Shown here: positions 12,334 to 25,032 of the stretch, one piece after another | Layout of the letters: every line of letters starts with the position of its first letter | Position numbering within the stretch: position 1 is the stretch's first letter | Assembly: GCA_030407085.1 (NCBI GenBank) | Contig: CM059582.1 | Coordinates: 154,652,501-154,716,500 of the forward strand | From: Trichopria drosophilae | Lineage: Eukaryota; Arthropoda; Insecta; Hymenoptera; Diapriidae | DNA length: 64,000 nucleotides | Reading direction: 5' to 3' | The notes under the pieces: generated by a model | The model's input: the letters and a program-made list of their open reading frames with translations, nothing else | Told to the model about the DNA's origin: nothing | Databases searched by the model: none | Position numbers and translations under genes: made by a program

Positions 12334-13641
12334 ATGGGGCGAATCTACTTATATTGGTTCATAATTGTACAATACTTCTGTTGTTCTATTGAAGGAATCC
12401 ACAAAACTTTAAGAGATTCAGAACTTGGTCGTAAACCTCAGGACGAACTTCTCGATGGAAAATATGTTTGTCAAGATGCGAATCACACAACGATTATATT
12501 TTCTAACACGGAGATAAAAACAATTAAAGCACCATTTATCGTTAGCGACATGCCAATCTGCTTAAAACTGGACGATGCAAAAATAGAGAAATTGTCACGT
12601 GGTGTATTTAAAGAATTAAGAAATTTGGAATACTTGAGTTTAAAAAATAATTTAATTTCACCGTTAGAAGCTTTACGCGAAGGACACGAGTGTTTAAAAA
12701 TTTTAAATCTTGATTCTATGAAAATTTCTCCCACCATAAAGGACACTGGATATTTTCCTAAGCTACGAAAATTGTATCTTCGCAACAATGGCATAAAGGA
12801 CATTTATGCAAATAATTCGTTTCCACAATTAACTGACTTATATATCTCTGACAACGAAATAAACGAGGATCGTTTTAGTTGGTTACCTAATACAATAAGG
12901 TCATTATATATAAAAAATCATAAATTACAGAAGCTTACATTAAACAATTTTCCACATTTAGAATTACTTGATTTCAGTCAAGATGAAAAACATTTGAGTC
13001 TTTTAACAACTATAGAATTAAAGAATTTGCACAAACTCATGTACATTTATGGGAACAACAATAATTTACAACGTATCTTGGCGAGTACATTTGAAGAAAT
13101 GAAGTCACTTCGTACGTTAATTCTTTCACATAATAACATAACTGAAATTCACGCTCAAGCCTTTTATTACATGCCTCATTTGCAAAACTTATTTTTAAGT
13201 GCCAATCAAATAACAGGTATTCCCACATTACATCGAGCTTCGAGACTTCAGTCTCTTTATCTCAATGATAACAAAATTAAACGAATACATATTCAAGCTT
13301 TTCGCGGATTATCGCAGTTAAGAGAGTTATATTTACAAAACAATGAAATTGAACAGATCGCAGATGGGGCGTTTACTGGACTTCAAACACTAAACAAACT
13401 TGACATGTCATCCAATCAACTAACGTACATATATCCTATGTGGATGACAATGATGACCAATCTGCAGTCGTTAAATGTTGCCAACAATAAGTTTAAAGAT
13501 CTAGATTCGTTTCACATCAGTAAAGCATCTAAGCTTCAAGATTTATATATTCAAAGAAATCAGTTTAAAATCATAAAAGTAAACGTTCTTAATAATAAAC
13601 TTCCCGACAACTGCACGATATATTTTGATGGACCTCTTTAA
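12334..13641 (+). CDS. Gene 1: secreted leucine-rich repeat protein, divergent member (435 aa)
   Basis: This is an extracellular LRR protein of unknown partner. A hydrophobic signal peptide covers residues 1 to about 20. An N-terminal cap with Cys46 and Cys76 follows, then roughly 13-14 LRRs from about 79 to 415. The last repeats are the most regular, for example LRELYLQNNEIEQIADGAFTGL, close to the 24-residue typical class. The chain ends LPDNCTIYFDGPL with a single cysteine and no membrane anchor. The central irregular repeat has LPNT at 184-187, matching the P-x-T signature of the other five genes. The paired-cysteine insertion they share is absent, and codons are strongly A/T-ending. The start ATG at 12334 begins the signal peptide. 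A tttctgttacag-like acceptor ends at 12324, so a 5' noncoding exon is possible. The repeat architecture makes the family assignment secure; function is not inferable. Confidence 0.9.
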   Translation: MGRIYLYWFIIVQYFCCSIEGIHKTLRDSELGRKPQDELLDGKYVCQDANHTTIIFSNTEIKTIKAPFIVSDMPICLKLDDAKIEKLSRGVFKELRNLEYLSLKNNLISPLEALREGHECLKILNLDSMKISPTIKDTGYFPKLRKLYLRNNGIKDIYANNSFPQLTDLYISDNEINEDRFSWLPNTIRSLYIKNHKLQKLTLNNFPHLELLDFSQDEKHLSLLTTIELKNLHKLMYIYGNNNNLQRILASTFEEMKSLRTLILSHNNITEIHAQAFYYMPHLQNLFLSANQITGIPTLHRASRLQSLYLNDNKIKRIHIQAFRGLSQLRELYLQNNEIEQIADGAFTGLQTLNKLDMSSNQLTYIYPMWMTMMTNLQSLNVANNKFKDLDSFHISKASKLQDLYIQRNQFKIIKVNVLNNKLPDNCTIYFDGPL

Positions 13642-14600
13642 ATGAAATAGTTCTTATTTGCATTAAGCGTAATACAAAAGAGCATTTTTACAATCTAAAT
13701 GTTGGCTGGATTTCATCATAACTAAAATACTATCCAAGTTCAATTTTAAGTTAATTTTAAAGCAAAATTTATCACTTTTCGATCTCAAAATTGCAATCTA
13801 ATTCTTGACCACTCATAGAAACTTTGATAAAACCTACCAATTCCTTTAACCCTTTGAAATACAGTGCGCCTTTGGTGGCAATACCTTTTATCTGCTAATC
13901 ATATAAATTTCTGTATTTATGAATAGTAATTGGCGTTTGAAGTGACTAAATCATTTGTCTGTAATATCAAATTAATAATATTTTTAATTACTTTATTACC
14001 ATAAATGAAAAATAGGAATTTATAGTCGGGTGCAAGTTAAAAAATTTATATGTGATAAATTAGCCATACCTTATAACCATACGATTATATACGGCCAACC
14101 GCGCTGCATTATAAAATATAACTTCTGACAAATTTTTCGAATTAATGAAAGGTCGAAAATAAGGTAATTTCTCCTCCTTTGAATATCGGGCAGTTTTACA
14201 TTTTTGCGCGAATCATCATTTTCATAAAACAATATGTATTATTAAAAATGTACAAATTTAGTAGACTACGCTTCAACATTTGGTAACATTATAATTTGAA
14301 ATAATCTATAAATATAAAGATTTATTATGAAAGCGACTATGGTAGAATCCCTATCTTGTAAGAATTAAATCAAAGAATAAAGTGTATCAAGAGAATTTAG
14401 AACAGCCTAGAAATAAGTATATGTATATCAGAAATTTACTTATAAGAATACCCACTGTCAGTATTCTATGAAATATTTTATTTAAGATTTAATATAGTTC
14501 ATCGAAATAGCGTTTGTAACAATTTCAAAATCTAAGTTGTTATGTACCATTAATATAGAATTATTTTCACCATAATAATAAAGTAATGTAACTCCTTTCG
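13642..14600. other. 3' flank of gene 1
   Basis: AT-rich with no reading frame of note. An AATAAA at 14376-14381 is one candidate polyadenylation site, about 735 bp past the stop. Nearer consensus signals were not evident. Confidence 0.4.
14376..14381 (+). terminator. Candidate polyadenylation signal, gene 1
   Basis: A consensus AATAAA lies 735 bp after the stop of gene 1 and before the MITE at 14601. The distance makes the assignment tentative. Confidence 0.3.
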
Positions 14601-14793
14601 GCCGGGGAACAAAGTTCCGAAAATCAAAATGCCGAAAGGCTAAATTTTCGATATTGCATTAGTCCAAGGTATTTTAATTTGCTTTCTTTTTGCCAAATTT
14701 TTAAAGAAAAAGTGAATAAAATCACGCTGGGGCCATACTATATCGAAACTTTAGCCTTTCGGTGGGTTGATTTTCGGAACTTTGTTCCCCGGC
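14601..14793. mobile_element. Small MITE-like element, copy 2
   Basis: This 193-bp element has the same GCCGGGGAACAAAGTTCCG termini and interior as the copy at 1136-1330. The termini are inverted (ttcggaactttgttccccggc at the right end). It is better preserved than copy 1. The open frame running through it is not a gene. Confidence 0.85.
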
Positions 14794-15257
14794 CCTCCTT
14801 TCTTCGTTTTGTCGACGATTTTAATAAAGCAATTTTGGAAAAGAAAAAGAAGAACAAATTTTGTTTATCATACAACTTCAATTTTCAAAATGTTGGTGGT
14901 TTAAAATATTAGTGGAAACCAATAAATATAGTGTGATATTGAGTGTTCAAATAAACTACTGACAGAAGTCGCGGAGGTCAAGTAAGCGAACACGATGGTG
15001 AAGAACATCATTTCAAATAAAAATGGTAGAGTATGGTAATTAAAATTTGTAATTTAAGTAAAGATTGTTTTATTTAAAAAAAAGACCCTAAGTTTAGGCC
15101 CTCGAACGCGTGGGCAGGTGAAGGAAAAGCGATAAAATCTTTGCTGTAAGTTCTAAAGTTTTAAAAGTGAATTATATCGCCATTTCTTTTTAAAGATGAA
15201 TAACCCAAATGACAGATTCCATACCCTGATGTAGAATTAAAAATCGAAACTTTACTA

Positions 15258-15810
15258 TGGGACATTCCACAATTAACCAAATAATGATCCGGCCTCTACT
15301 CCCTGAATTCTGATATATTTTAGTACTAGATGAAAAGTGCCCCATAAGCGCACCCCTCTACCTCATAAACTTAGCGGGTATATTGATTTTTATGATTTTA
15401 TCGAACATTTTAGATTCTTGTGCAAATGCATAAAAATAAAATTAAAAAAAATTCCAAGGCATATATTTTGTCGGAAAAAGTCTGCATTTTTCGAAAAAAA
15501 AAGTCAATTATTTCATTTCAGATGGTATTTCAAGGTCAAATCACACTTTTTGCATCTACAACGAGATTTGACCCTGTTCCCCAAAATTATTCGACTTTTT
15601 TATTTTTTCAATTCAAAATATTGTTCTTTTTCTAACATAAACAAAAATAATAATACCCCCTCCCTTAACTTTCCCCTTAAATAGCGACTGTACGTTAAAC
15701 GCTCGAAAAATCATTAATTTATCAATATTTTTGACAATACTAATAGAGAAGTTGGGTGAAATCGGGGAGCAGAGGCCGAATCATTGTTTGGTTAATTGTG
15801 GAATGTTCCA
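15258..15810. mobile_element. 553-bp TIR element with TA duplication
   Basis: The left end starts tgggacattccacaattaac. The right end is its inverse (gttaattgtggaatgttcca), and pairing extends over about 46 bp, to cggcctctactccc/ggggagcagaggccg. TA flanks both sides (15256-15257 and 15811-15812). The internal reading frames of 71-115 codons are low-complexity and unlike any transposase, so the element is non-autonomous. Confidence 0.85.
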
Positions 15811-15812
15811 TA

Positions 15813-17640
15813 TTTCTTCCGTTCAGGTATAGAATTACTCCAAAATCATTCATCCGATAACCATATACTAATGCTGAATATTTATTGGGAAAGAAATACG
15901 TATAATTCATTTTTGAAACCTAGAACTTGGAACAAAGGTTTTTACAACTTTATCCCTCGGACCGCTTACCCGCCCACAACCCTCACATTCGTAGAAAAAG
16001 CTTTTACGTACTTGTATCGAAAATTAGTATTCTGAAAATTTCGCGCGTGAAGTGACCTAATCCATTCCATAAGCTTCCCGCACTAAATTTAGCTACTTCA
16101 CACATAGAAATTTTGCGAATGAAATATCGTGTGGAACCTATGCAATGCGTCAAACATTACACTTGTTGCATAATATAGTATTTTTGCCTTCTGATGATCA
16201 CCAGATACTTCTCCAATCTTGTCACAATAATTACGCATGGGTTGATGATGTATCCAGCATGTTTTTCTCTCACTTCATTAAAACTTATAAAGAAAGAGGT
16301 AAGTAAACCTATCGTGATTATTTTATGCTTCACTTTTGCATTAGTGTTACATTACTAATTGTGCCTTATTAAAAAAAAAAGTATAATATAAATACTTTGG
16401 TATAATACTTAATAAATTTTTAAAATGTTATAAAGGGCATTTCTGTGACATTTAGAAGTAACAAATTCAACGCACGCAATAATCTAGCTACTGTAGAGTA
16501 AACCTCATAATTAGGCCGATTTATATATTCCATAAGTTGGTGAGGTAAGATTCTCTAACTAAACAAACCCGAGGTTTCCCCACTAATAATATGACCAGTT
16601 AACATTTTATGAGTATAGTAAGTCATAATAATCATGTAATAAGTTGACCGAGCAAAGATCGAGACAGTAACCTAAACCGGAGTATTCATATTAAAAAAAT
16701 TGCATCGGCGTACACTTTTTACGCAGGCGAATTTTATAAAGCAATGTTGCACGGATTCCAGCTCAAAACACCTAACACCAGTAAACGTAGATCATATGGA
16801 TGAGCAATACGTTAAATAGGGAAGAACCGAAGTCGATATAGATACAGAATCGTATTTATATTTTTAAAACTTCTGGTTGTTCTGATAAGGAATCCGCATA
16901 CCTGAAAAGCTTTAAAAGTAACAACCTATAAGTGGTTGTACTGACAAAGAAACAACCAAATCCTCCAAATTGAATCCATTGACGAATATGAGAAGGATAA
17001 GGTTTCGCGAACTCTACAAAAAGATATAGTTTTACTTTCCCTGCATTCAATAAGACTTTATTATTGACTGATTATGTATGAAGTAACCAAGGCATTCAAG
17101 TCGCTCTGAAGATTTAAGCATCCTGCACGAATTTCCGCAAAACTTAAAAATTTTTTTTTTCAGTAAAATTTTTGCATAAATTAGGATCATGCTATTAACC
17201 ACCAAATTTAAAATGTCGTTATAATAATCAGAATTAATTGGACTGGACCTAGGTGAGATCCATGAGGTTCTGCAGAACTTACCCAATAGTTTTCGGAGTA
17301 ACATCCTTTAATTATGACAATTTGTTCCTGGTTTGTGAGAAAACACACAATCCATTTGCATAAGTTTTTTTTTAATCCCAAGACGATAAACCGTGGTAAA
17401 CTGTATCGAATGCCTTGGAGATGTCTGCACAGATTGAGTCAACCTGCCTTATATTCTCCTGAGCTTCGGCGATGAAGTTGCTGTATAATAACAGATTGGA
17501 GCTTGTTGACTTTTTTCTAACAAGTCATTGCTATGCATCAAGTATAATGGACGAAAAGCGTTGGAAATGTTCTTTTCGATTTGCCAAATAGCATGACTAA
17601 TGGTTTAAGAAAAGGTCCCCGAATTTCCAAATACGATGAA
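15813..17640. other. Intergenic, nothing recognised
   Basis: AT-rich DNA without a supported gene, RNA gene or repeat structure that I could find. Confidence 0.5.
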
Positions 17641-17831
17641 ACTAGCCGCATATTTGTAGCCGCAGATTCGGAACAGTAGTAAAAATTGTTGTTTAATTCA
17701 TTGCAACTATTTAATTATTGTTACTTATGAGTGAATTAACATCTCATAGTTGCTTCTTTTCCAAAAAATTACTTTTTTTAATTGAGAACCACCCTTTTTT
17801 TCGAATCTGCGGCTAGGACTGTGCGGCTAGT
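17641..17831. mobile_element. About 190-bp MITE-like element
   Basis: The termini are actagccgca at the left and tgcggctagt at the right. The inner blocks tagccgcagattcg and cgaatctgcggcta also pair, giving an inverted repeat of about 30 bp with a small mismatch bubble. The interior is AT-rich with no reading frame. TA within actag/ctagt may be the target duplication. Confidence 0.75.
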
Positions 17832-20800
17832 CTCAGTCGTGAATTTCCATACATTTCTGATGGAAAATAGTTTACATATCGCGGGCGAAAAAGGATTGCA
17901 TACACTCTGGCGATATTGAGGATTCTAGGCGGTAAAAAATCTGCGACTCGTAATTAAAACTCGCAGGTAAAAAATACTCGTGCATTTTTGTTTGTCTTTC
18001 TTTATTGTTTATAAAAGTATGCAATTATCTTCAGTTCCAAAAGAAACTGTACTTATGAAAGATCATATAAAATTTGCAAAGGACAAATTAATACAAAATT
18101 ATGCACGGAAAATTGAAATAATCATAAAGCTTTAAACGAATCTTATAACAAAATCCACCAAATCGTTTAATTGTCTCTCTCGCGAGACATGTTTTCTATG
18201 TGTTTTTCCCTCTAGAATCGAATGGCTAGACTAGTATTCGCATAAAAATAGATTTCATTAAATATGGTCAAATAATTTATTTTGTAACAATATACAAGTG
18301 TTAAAATAGAATTTTTAATATTAATATATGAGTTAATAGAAGAAATATCTTATTTTAAATATCAACAAATGCAATTTTACAGTTTGACAATGATTCGATT
18401 AGACATATTTAAAAACGTATTGTTTTATGACTGTTTATTTCATATTTATTTACTTTCGTAATTTTTGTAAAGTGGTGTGGCGGGACTCGCCAAAATCAAT
18501 TCATTCACACAGTTTAATGTACATATTAAGCATTGTTACTAATATGACCTGTTGGCGATTATGAATAATGAAAATAAAACGGGCAAATTAAAATAAATTA
18601 AATATAGTAACAATTTTTGACAACTTTGGTTTTAACTGAAACTTAACATATTCTGTAAGAATAGAATAAGCACACATAAAAAACTATATAGGATATTTCA
18701 TTGCAATCTCTTGGACACAAACAATAAATGGGATTGCAGCTGCTGCGATTGCGGTTTTCCGTTCGACAGTAAACCGAGTTTTTATGGTGTCTTGAAAATA
18801 ATACTGCCGTGTAAGATTTTTCAGTCCCTTTTTTATTTTTACTTTTGAACACATCTGTTTACATTACTCTGTTATTACAAAAAGTTTAATTTATCTATGC
18901 AATTCTGTAGAATCCTTAGGTTATAAATGTTGATGCTATAGGAATTAAAGTTTTCTGTAAGGAATAAATTTAATCAAATTCTCAATGATTTCTTATGATA
19001 TGTGGTTTCCCCATCTTCAAATTACTCGATTGAGTTTCCTAAGCTTTTTTTTAATATTTCAATTTTTGGTTTATTAATGTTGGTGAGCTTATACAATTTA
19101 CAGGGTCTAAAGTGATCTTCTACGATAAGAAACATACATTTAAAATAATAAACAAGGTTTGTCAAAATTCAAATTCTAGGAAAGCGATTCTAATCATTGT
19201 TATGATTGTCTATGAAAAACGAAATAAATAAATTAAGCATATAAACATAAAATATATAAAAAATCACATGATTCCGAAAATTGTTCGACATTTTTTTAGG
19301 AGACCATGTATAATGGTTACAGGTGTTCTTACAGGAAACTTAATACATAAGCAGGTTGAATCATTTTTATTTTATCGGACTTAGTATAAATCTTCTCGAT
19401 CGATAACTTTAATATATAATGATGAAATATACCTCTTACTTTAGCAGTTTCGGATTTGTCTTGATCTTGGTAGAATAAATGTTTAATTCTGTATAATTTG
19501 GCAATTTACGACCATACAATGATTCACTTTTTTGTTTTTACGGCTCATAATGAAATTTGTCAGGAAGCTGAAATGCTAATCGGACCATTCCACGTGTAAA
19601 GAGATTTCACATTACTAAATTAAATTTTTTCTAGGCATATGTATGTAAAAGCAACATTTTATCTTAAATACAAATACACAATTGGCGGAGTAAACTAAAA
19701 TTTATGTCAAAATTATGTTAATTAATTAATTTTCGGCCTATTTCGAGTTATAACTCTATTTAACTTCAGACTTTGAATCTCCAGACCCTGAAAAATTTTA
19801 TCAGAAAGCTACGGGTGTCCTTTGTCAGTGTTACAGAAATTAGAACTCTAGATATCAATAAAAATCGACAATTTTCAGGGTTTAATATCGGAAAATTAAT
19901 ATGTTTAAAAACTTCATTTTATTACAAAAATTTTGTTTACCCAACGCCTAAAACTACTTTACCTACCGTTATAATGGGGGTGTCTATATACAATATATAT
20001 CTTTAAAAAAAACGATGTTTTCGAACTCAAACCGATCACGTTGTAAGGAGAACGTCCGGGTCTGAAAATGAACAAATGCAAGTGTAACTTTTATAATAAG
20101 CATGATACGAAATAGGCTTGGCGATGGGTATATTTCCTCCTGCATTAGGAGTTTCGCGGGGAAAAATAGCGATTCTTACATATTTTGACAGGCAGAATCC
20201 GAATCCGTAAAACAAAGTCCGTAAAAAGTGGTAGGTTTTTTGTTATAAACCCTTATTTAAACAAGTGAGAAAAAATTTATTTTTTGTCTTAGTGCGCGCA
20301 AAATGCGATTTTGCGCTTCGTTTTCGGTGCGCAAAATGCCATTTTCGGTAGCATGTTACAAATTTTAGGGGAAGTTTTTTAAAGTTGCACTTCATAAAAA
20401 TTTGACAATTTCACTTTTACAATTTGTTAGTGCTCAAGATGTTTTCAAGTGGTCAGATATCTTATGAGTTAGCAATTTATTGAAAAACACGTATGGTAAA
20501 ATAGGTAAACAACTATTCAGATTATACATCCTCATAACGGATGTTGATTGTCAGATACTGATAAGACATTCTATTTTATGAGTGTTTTATGAACTTGACT
20601 GTATGCACCTCAGGTATTTAAAATTCAGTAGAATACACATTTTTCCAAGAGGAATACTTCCCGATCTAAAAGTGTAACAACGGGTATTTTCAAAGTATAT
20701 CAAATTGTTTATTTTTTTTAAATTGTTTATTTATTTTATTTCATTTCAAATGAGTTAATACAAACGGCAACGCTATGTTGTCTCATCTAAACAGAAACGT

Positions 20801-21310
20801 GCATGTTGTCTCATATGAACAAAAAATTCGCAAATTCCGGCGATCTAAGGGATAAAGATTTTAAAATCTTTCATTTTATTTGAAACACGTTTTCTTTATG
20901 TTCTTTAAGGTGGTGGTTGCATTTAATCCGAATGGCAACTTCTAGTGGAATATTCGTCACCAGTAAACAAACATATATGTAAATAATTTGGTATACATAA
21001 TATTTTCTCTACGTTATAGCGTTTCCCAAAGTTTACCAAAACAACTATAGCTTAAGAATATATACATTTCATGTGCAGTTTGTTTCAGAAATGCTTTTAG
21101 TTTCTTTTTATACACTATAAGTTGAAACCAATATTAATTATCAGTTCTTTATTTATTAAATTGTTCAAATGAAAAAAAAAAGATTAATTTTATTTCTGTA
21201 GTACTGATCGACTTGACGTCAAGCAATTTGACGCAGACCTAGAGAGAATCTAGTTCGCCACTGACATTGACTTTCGATACAAAAGTAGGTTATCGAATTC
21301 ACTTCAAAGG
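17832..21310. other. Intergenic before gene 2
   Basis: No gene recognised. AT-rich throughout, with a small gtgcgcaaaatgc repeat near 20290-20340. Short open frames lack family features. Confidence 0.5.
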
Positions 21311-21314
21311 TCTG

Positions 21315-21394
21315 CATAAAAGCAAGAATCTACTGATATTTTGCGTGATTTACGTATTAGTACTCCGACAAATCAGTCAGAAGAACGGGAATGC
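21315..21394 (+). promoter_or_regulatory. Possible promoter and 5' noncoding exon of gene 2
   Basis: A TATA-like cataaaag lies at 21315-21322, and a TTAGT initiator-like word is near 21357. A strong splice donor, atgc|gtaagt, follows at 21394/21395. A tattttag acceptor ends at 21767, 15 bases before the gene 2 ATG. Together they suggest a noncoding first exon and a 373-bp intron in the leader. This is inference from motifs only. Confidence 0.35.
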
Positions 21395-21782
21395 GTAAGT
21401 TTATAGTAAAGTTTTAAATGTAATTATTCGTACTTGTTGTAATGTGCTTCGCAATAATATGAGATAAAATTGTGTATCTGAAACAGTGCAACTACAAACA
21501 TTTCCTTATTTTCGTTTAACCGTAATTATACCTAGGCTCTTTTCAGTTGTCAATTTTGTAATACGTGTTTTCTTCAACAAATTTTTGTTCGTAAATTTAA
21601 TTGATCATTGCCATTTCCAGAGTTTGTGAAATTCAGACAATACATTTTTTAAATACAAAATATGTAGATTTGGAATAAGAATAAGACAATAAGAACCAAT
21701 TCCGATATACGTTCGATATTAAAATTATTGAATTAATAAAACCATTTGTGTGCTTTTCGTATTTTAGAAAAATTTTCATGAA

Positions 21783-23273
21783 ATGACAAGATTCGCAGAA
21801 CTTACGCTAATACAAGTCTTGTTGCTGGTGCAGTTCGTCACATCTGAAGATCATTACCGTAATGTAATTCACTTCCCTCTGCGGAATGTGCAGCAGTCAA
21901 TTAACTTAGGAAACTTTTCATCTTCGGAGCTACAAATTTACACTGGAAAATGCGAGTACGTCGCCAGTAATAGCATAATCCTGAATCTGCCTAATATGGG
22001 TATACATCCGCCTCCGAATCCTTACCCCGGATTCATTGAGAGCTCCTATGTGGCGTGTTTAAGTCTACGCGAGAATCAAATTACTCAAATAACATCAGGC
22101 GCATTCGATGCTTTACCAAATTTACAGTATTTGGATTTGTCAAAAAACCGCCTTCCCTTGTGTGACTTCTTCAATTTCGGTCGATGCCAGCAGAATTTGC
22201 AAACTCTGCTAATCGAGAAGAATGAACCACCGTTGGATGCCCTGGATAAATCGATATCAAAAGCCGATTGTTTCCCGGAACTGGAACACTTGTACCTAAG
22301 AAAGAACGGAATAAGAAAGTTGGATTTTTGCCTCAAACAATCTTTCCCGAGATTAGTTTATCTTTACCTATCGGACAATCAGTTAGATTCTCCAAACTTT
22401 ATTCGTGAACCGCCAACGACTCTACGCCATCTTTATGTGGAACGCAATCGTATTTACACTGTGAGTTGCGAACTCGTAAGACATCTGCAAACTCTTATGT
22501 TAGATGGAAATTATATAAGATCAATTTGCTACCGGCAATGTTCCGATTCATCGCTAAGCCTGGAAGGAGCCAAAATGTTGACAGTATTGTCAGTGTCTCA
22601 GAACAAAATCATCGATATTGAGTCATGTGCTTTCGACGATGCTTGTGCCTTAATTAATTTGGATCTTTCGCAAAATATGATCTGTGACCTCAAGAGGGAA
22701 ACATTTCGTCGCCTTATCGTATTGCAAGTTTTAAATTTGGATGACAATCTCCTGACTATCGTGCCAGATTTGCGAAGTAATACTCACTTGACAACTTTAT
22801 CTATCAGACGAAACAAGTTCGCGAGTTTAAGAAGGGAATGTTTTGTGGGAATGAAAACGCTGAAGAATCTGTACTTGGGTGGCAATCAAATTCGTAGTAT
22901 CGAGAGCAATACTTTCATGGAACTGGAGTCGTTGGAGGAACTTGATCTATCCTACAACGGATTGGAGCACTTACCCCCTAACTGGGTTGGGTGGAGGTGG
23001 AATCTTCGAGTTCTTGACGTGCGAGGAAACCATTTCACCTGCTTGGAACATTTGTCTCTTGGTAACGCGCCCTATTTATCTACTATTTATATGCAGAATA
23101 ATCTCGTGAAGACGATAAGTGGTGTCGCTGTTTCAAAATTTTCACCGAATGTAATCATACACTTGGAGAATGACTGCATTCCGAACCCGAAGACGGCATG
23201 CTATGCTAGATGCGAAGAAGAACAAATAACGCTCAAGAATGAAACCTATATACGATGGGTAAATGGACTCTAG
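21783..23273 (+). CDS. Gene 2: secreted LRR protein, subfamily A (496 aa)
   Basis: This is an extracellular LRR-only protein, the longest of the six. Signal peptide 1 to about 21 (…LLLVQFVTS). A short polar segment follows, with an IHFPLRNV motif shared with gene 3, then a cap containing Cys57 and the NPYPGFI signature (79-85). LRRs run from about 90 to 455. CDFFNFGRC (127-135) adds a cysteine pair, PPTT (210-213) is the family's irregular central repeat, and CYRQC (249-253) is the conserved cysteine insertion. The tail after 465 has three further cysteines and an NET glycosylation sequon, longer than in any paralogue. No membrane helix. The closest relative is gene 3, judged by residue-level colinearity. 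Several extra cysteines (for example 163, 183, 229) imply a more disulfide-bonded molecule. Ligand unknown. The start is the only ATG preceding the signal peptide. Confidence 0.92.
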   Translation: MTRFAELTLIQVLLLVQFVTSEDHYRNVIHFPLRNVQQSINLGNFSSSELQIYTGKCEYVASNSIILNLPNMGIHPPPNPYPGFIESSYVACLSLRENQITQITSGAFDALPNLQYLDLSKNRLPLCDFFNFGRCQQNLQTLLIEKNEPPLDALDKSISKADCFPELEHLYLRKNGIRKLDFCLKQSFPRLVYLYLSDNQLDSPNFIREPPTTLRHLYVERNRIYTVSCELVRHLQTLMLDGNYIRSICYRQCSDSSLSLEGAKMLTVLSVSQNKIIDIESCAFDDACALINLDLSQNMICDLKRETFRRLIVLQVLNLDDNLLTIVPDLRSNTHLTTLSIRRNKFASLRRECFVGMKTLKNLYLGGNQIRSIESNTFMELESLEELDLSYNGLEHLPPNWVGWRWNLRVLDVRGNHFTCLEHLSLGNAPYLSTIYMQNNLVKTISGVAVSKFSPNVIIHLENDCIPNPKTACYARCEEEQITLKNETYIRWVNGL

Positions 23274-23611
23274 TAGAGAAATATTATGATTTGTATCGCG
23301 TTTTAAGTCATTTCTACATTTTAAATAATTACTTATCAAAATATATACGCTGATTCTATGACATGTTTTCTTAATACAAAATGATACCAAAATTAGTGAG
23401 AATATTCGGATTTATGAAATATTTTATTTGTTGCGAGATGATAGTAATCAACAAGATAAGATAGCCTTGTTTAAAAAACAATGTAAAATTTAATTATTAT
23501 TTGCAAACATTTACATGTATGTTTATCACTGATATGCCGTTGTCCATCAGGTGTCAAAGTTATTCAAATATGAAATATATTGACATACTCTTGTATATAA
23601 GATTTTTTTTC

Positions 23612-23617
23612 AATAAA
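23612..23617 (+). terminator. Candidate polyadenylation signal, gene 2
   Basis: A consensus AATAAA lies 339 bp beyond the stop of gene 2, within a T-rich then A-rich context. It is the first good signal after the gene. Confidence 0.5.
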
Positions 23618-25032
23618 AAACATACATACAACACTGAATAATTTCATAATAATAAATTATTAATTGTTTATTAGCCAATCCAGCATATGTTTGCTTTATT
23701 ACAAGTAGTGGTCCAATTGATGAACATAAATTTTAGATACTAACCCAGTGTCAACCAGTCTCAGTTTGTGTCCAAAGTTATCATTTCAGCGTGTATCCTA
23801 GACTCAAAAATCTATTATAATCAATTGTTTTGGACATTGCTAATTTAAGATTATTTTATTTAAGACATTTTTAATATTTGATACTTTAGGAAAATTTATT
23901 AAATCATACACATTTTTTACAATGTTATTTATTATATTATAAACGAAAATTACAAGTTCTTTAAGGTAATAAAAGTGGGTTGTCATTTTTCATAATTCTT
24001 AATAAATTTTCTCGAAAATAAAAGTTTCATAAACTGTTTTTTATGGATTTTAACTTCAAAGTAGTATTTATATAATATCTTATTAAAGGTGAATGGTTAA
24101 ATCACGCAGAAATATTTTGCATACATATGCTCCTCTGAACATTTTCAACGTTAATGTTTTCAATGTAACTATAACAATTTGAATGCAGTATTATTTGATT
24201 TGGAATGTAACAATATTAGAGAATCTTATGAGGCTTAAAAAACAATTTTCAGATGTAATGCTTTTAAATGTGAAATATATGGTGTTTTTATTAGCAATTA
24301 CAATTATCGGTATTGTCTTTTAATAAAACATGATTGTGTTTTTATGTAAACTTAAAACAATATAGACCAACACTTAATATCCATCATTTGAATACGCTAA
24401 AGATTAACATACGATTAAATTAACAATAATTAATATATTAATCGGTTTATGATCTAGGAAATTATATAATAATGGTAAATTGTAAGTTTAAAGACTTGTA
24501 CACACCAACATTTAATTTTCCAGGTCAAGTGCGGATTTACGAAATGTGTAAATTGATAATTCTTTTTATCATTAATAAATAATAACGTAGTTATGTAACA
24601 TAAGATAATTTCTTGATTTAAAAACGAGAAGACCAGGTTTTTATTCCACATCGTGTTGTACTGATAAATATATATATTAATACGAGTAGTAATTATGTTA
24701 TACAAGAAATTTTTAGGTATTTTGTGTTTTTCATTTTCAAAATCTGACTTCAGATTCGTAATCATCGACTCCAAAAACTCCCTGTAGACTGTTTTTAATA
24801 AAATCCAGTAACACTCGAGTTTTCTCGCCGCCATTTTGAATACTACTTTTTTTATATAATAATTATGATTATATATGAAACAAATAGCAAATAAGATATT
24901 AATCACTGGTTTATCATAATGTATTTCGCACCAAACAATGTTAAACTAGCAAAAAAAAACTCAAAAAGCACGTTTTTTTAGATATTTTGATCCGCAATTT
25001 TGTGGAAAAAAAAGTAATTCTGAAAAAAATCA
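23618..25032. other. Intergenic, AT-rich
   Basis: No gene recognised. The minus-strand open frame at 24454-24906 begins with a non-ATG codon, is dominated by Ile/Tyr/Lys/Asn, and spans a dispersed repeat word, so I regard it as chance. Confidence 0.5.

Noticed and set aside
15337..15684. 115-codon open frame
   Set aside because: Lies wholly inside the 553-bp TIR element and has Lys/Phe-rich low-complexity sequence unlike a transposase.
24454..24906. 150-codon minus-strand open frame
   Set aside because: Starts on GTG, has a low-complexity Ile/Tyr/Asn composition, and overlaps a dispersed repeat word.
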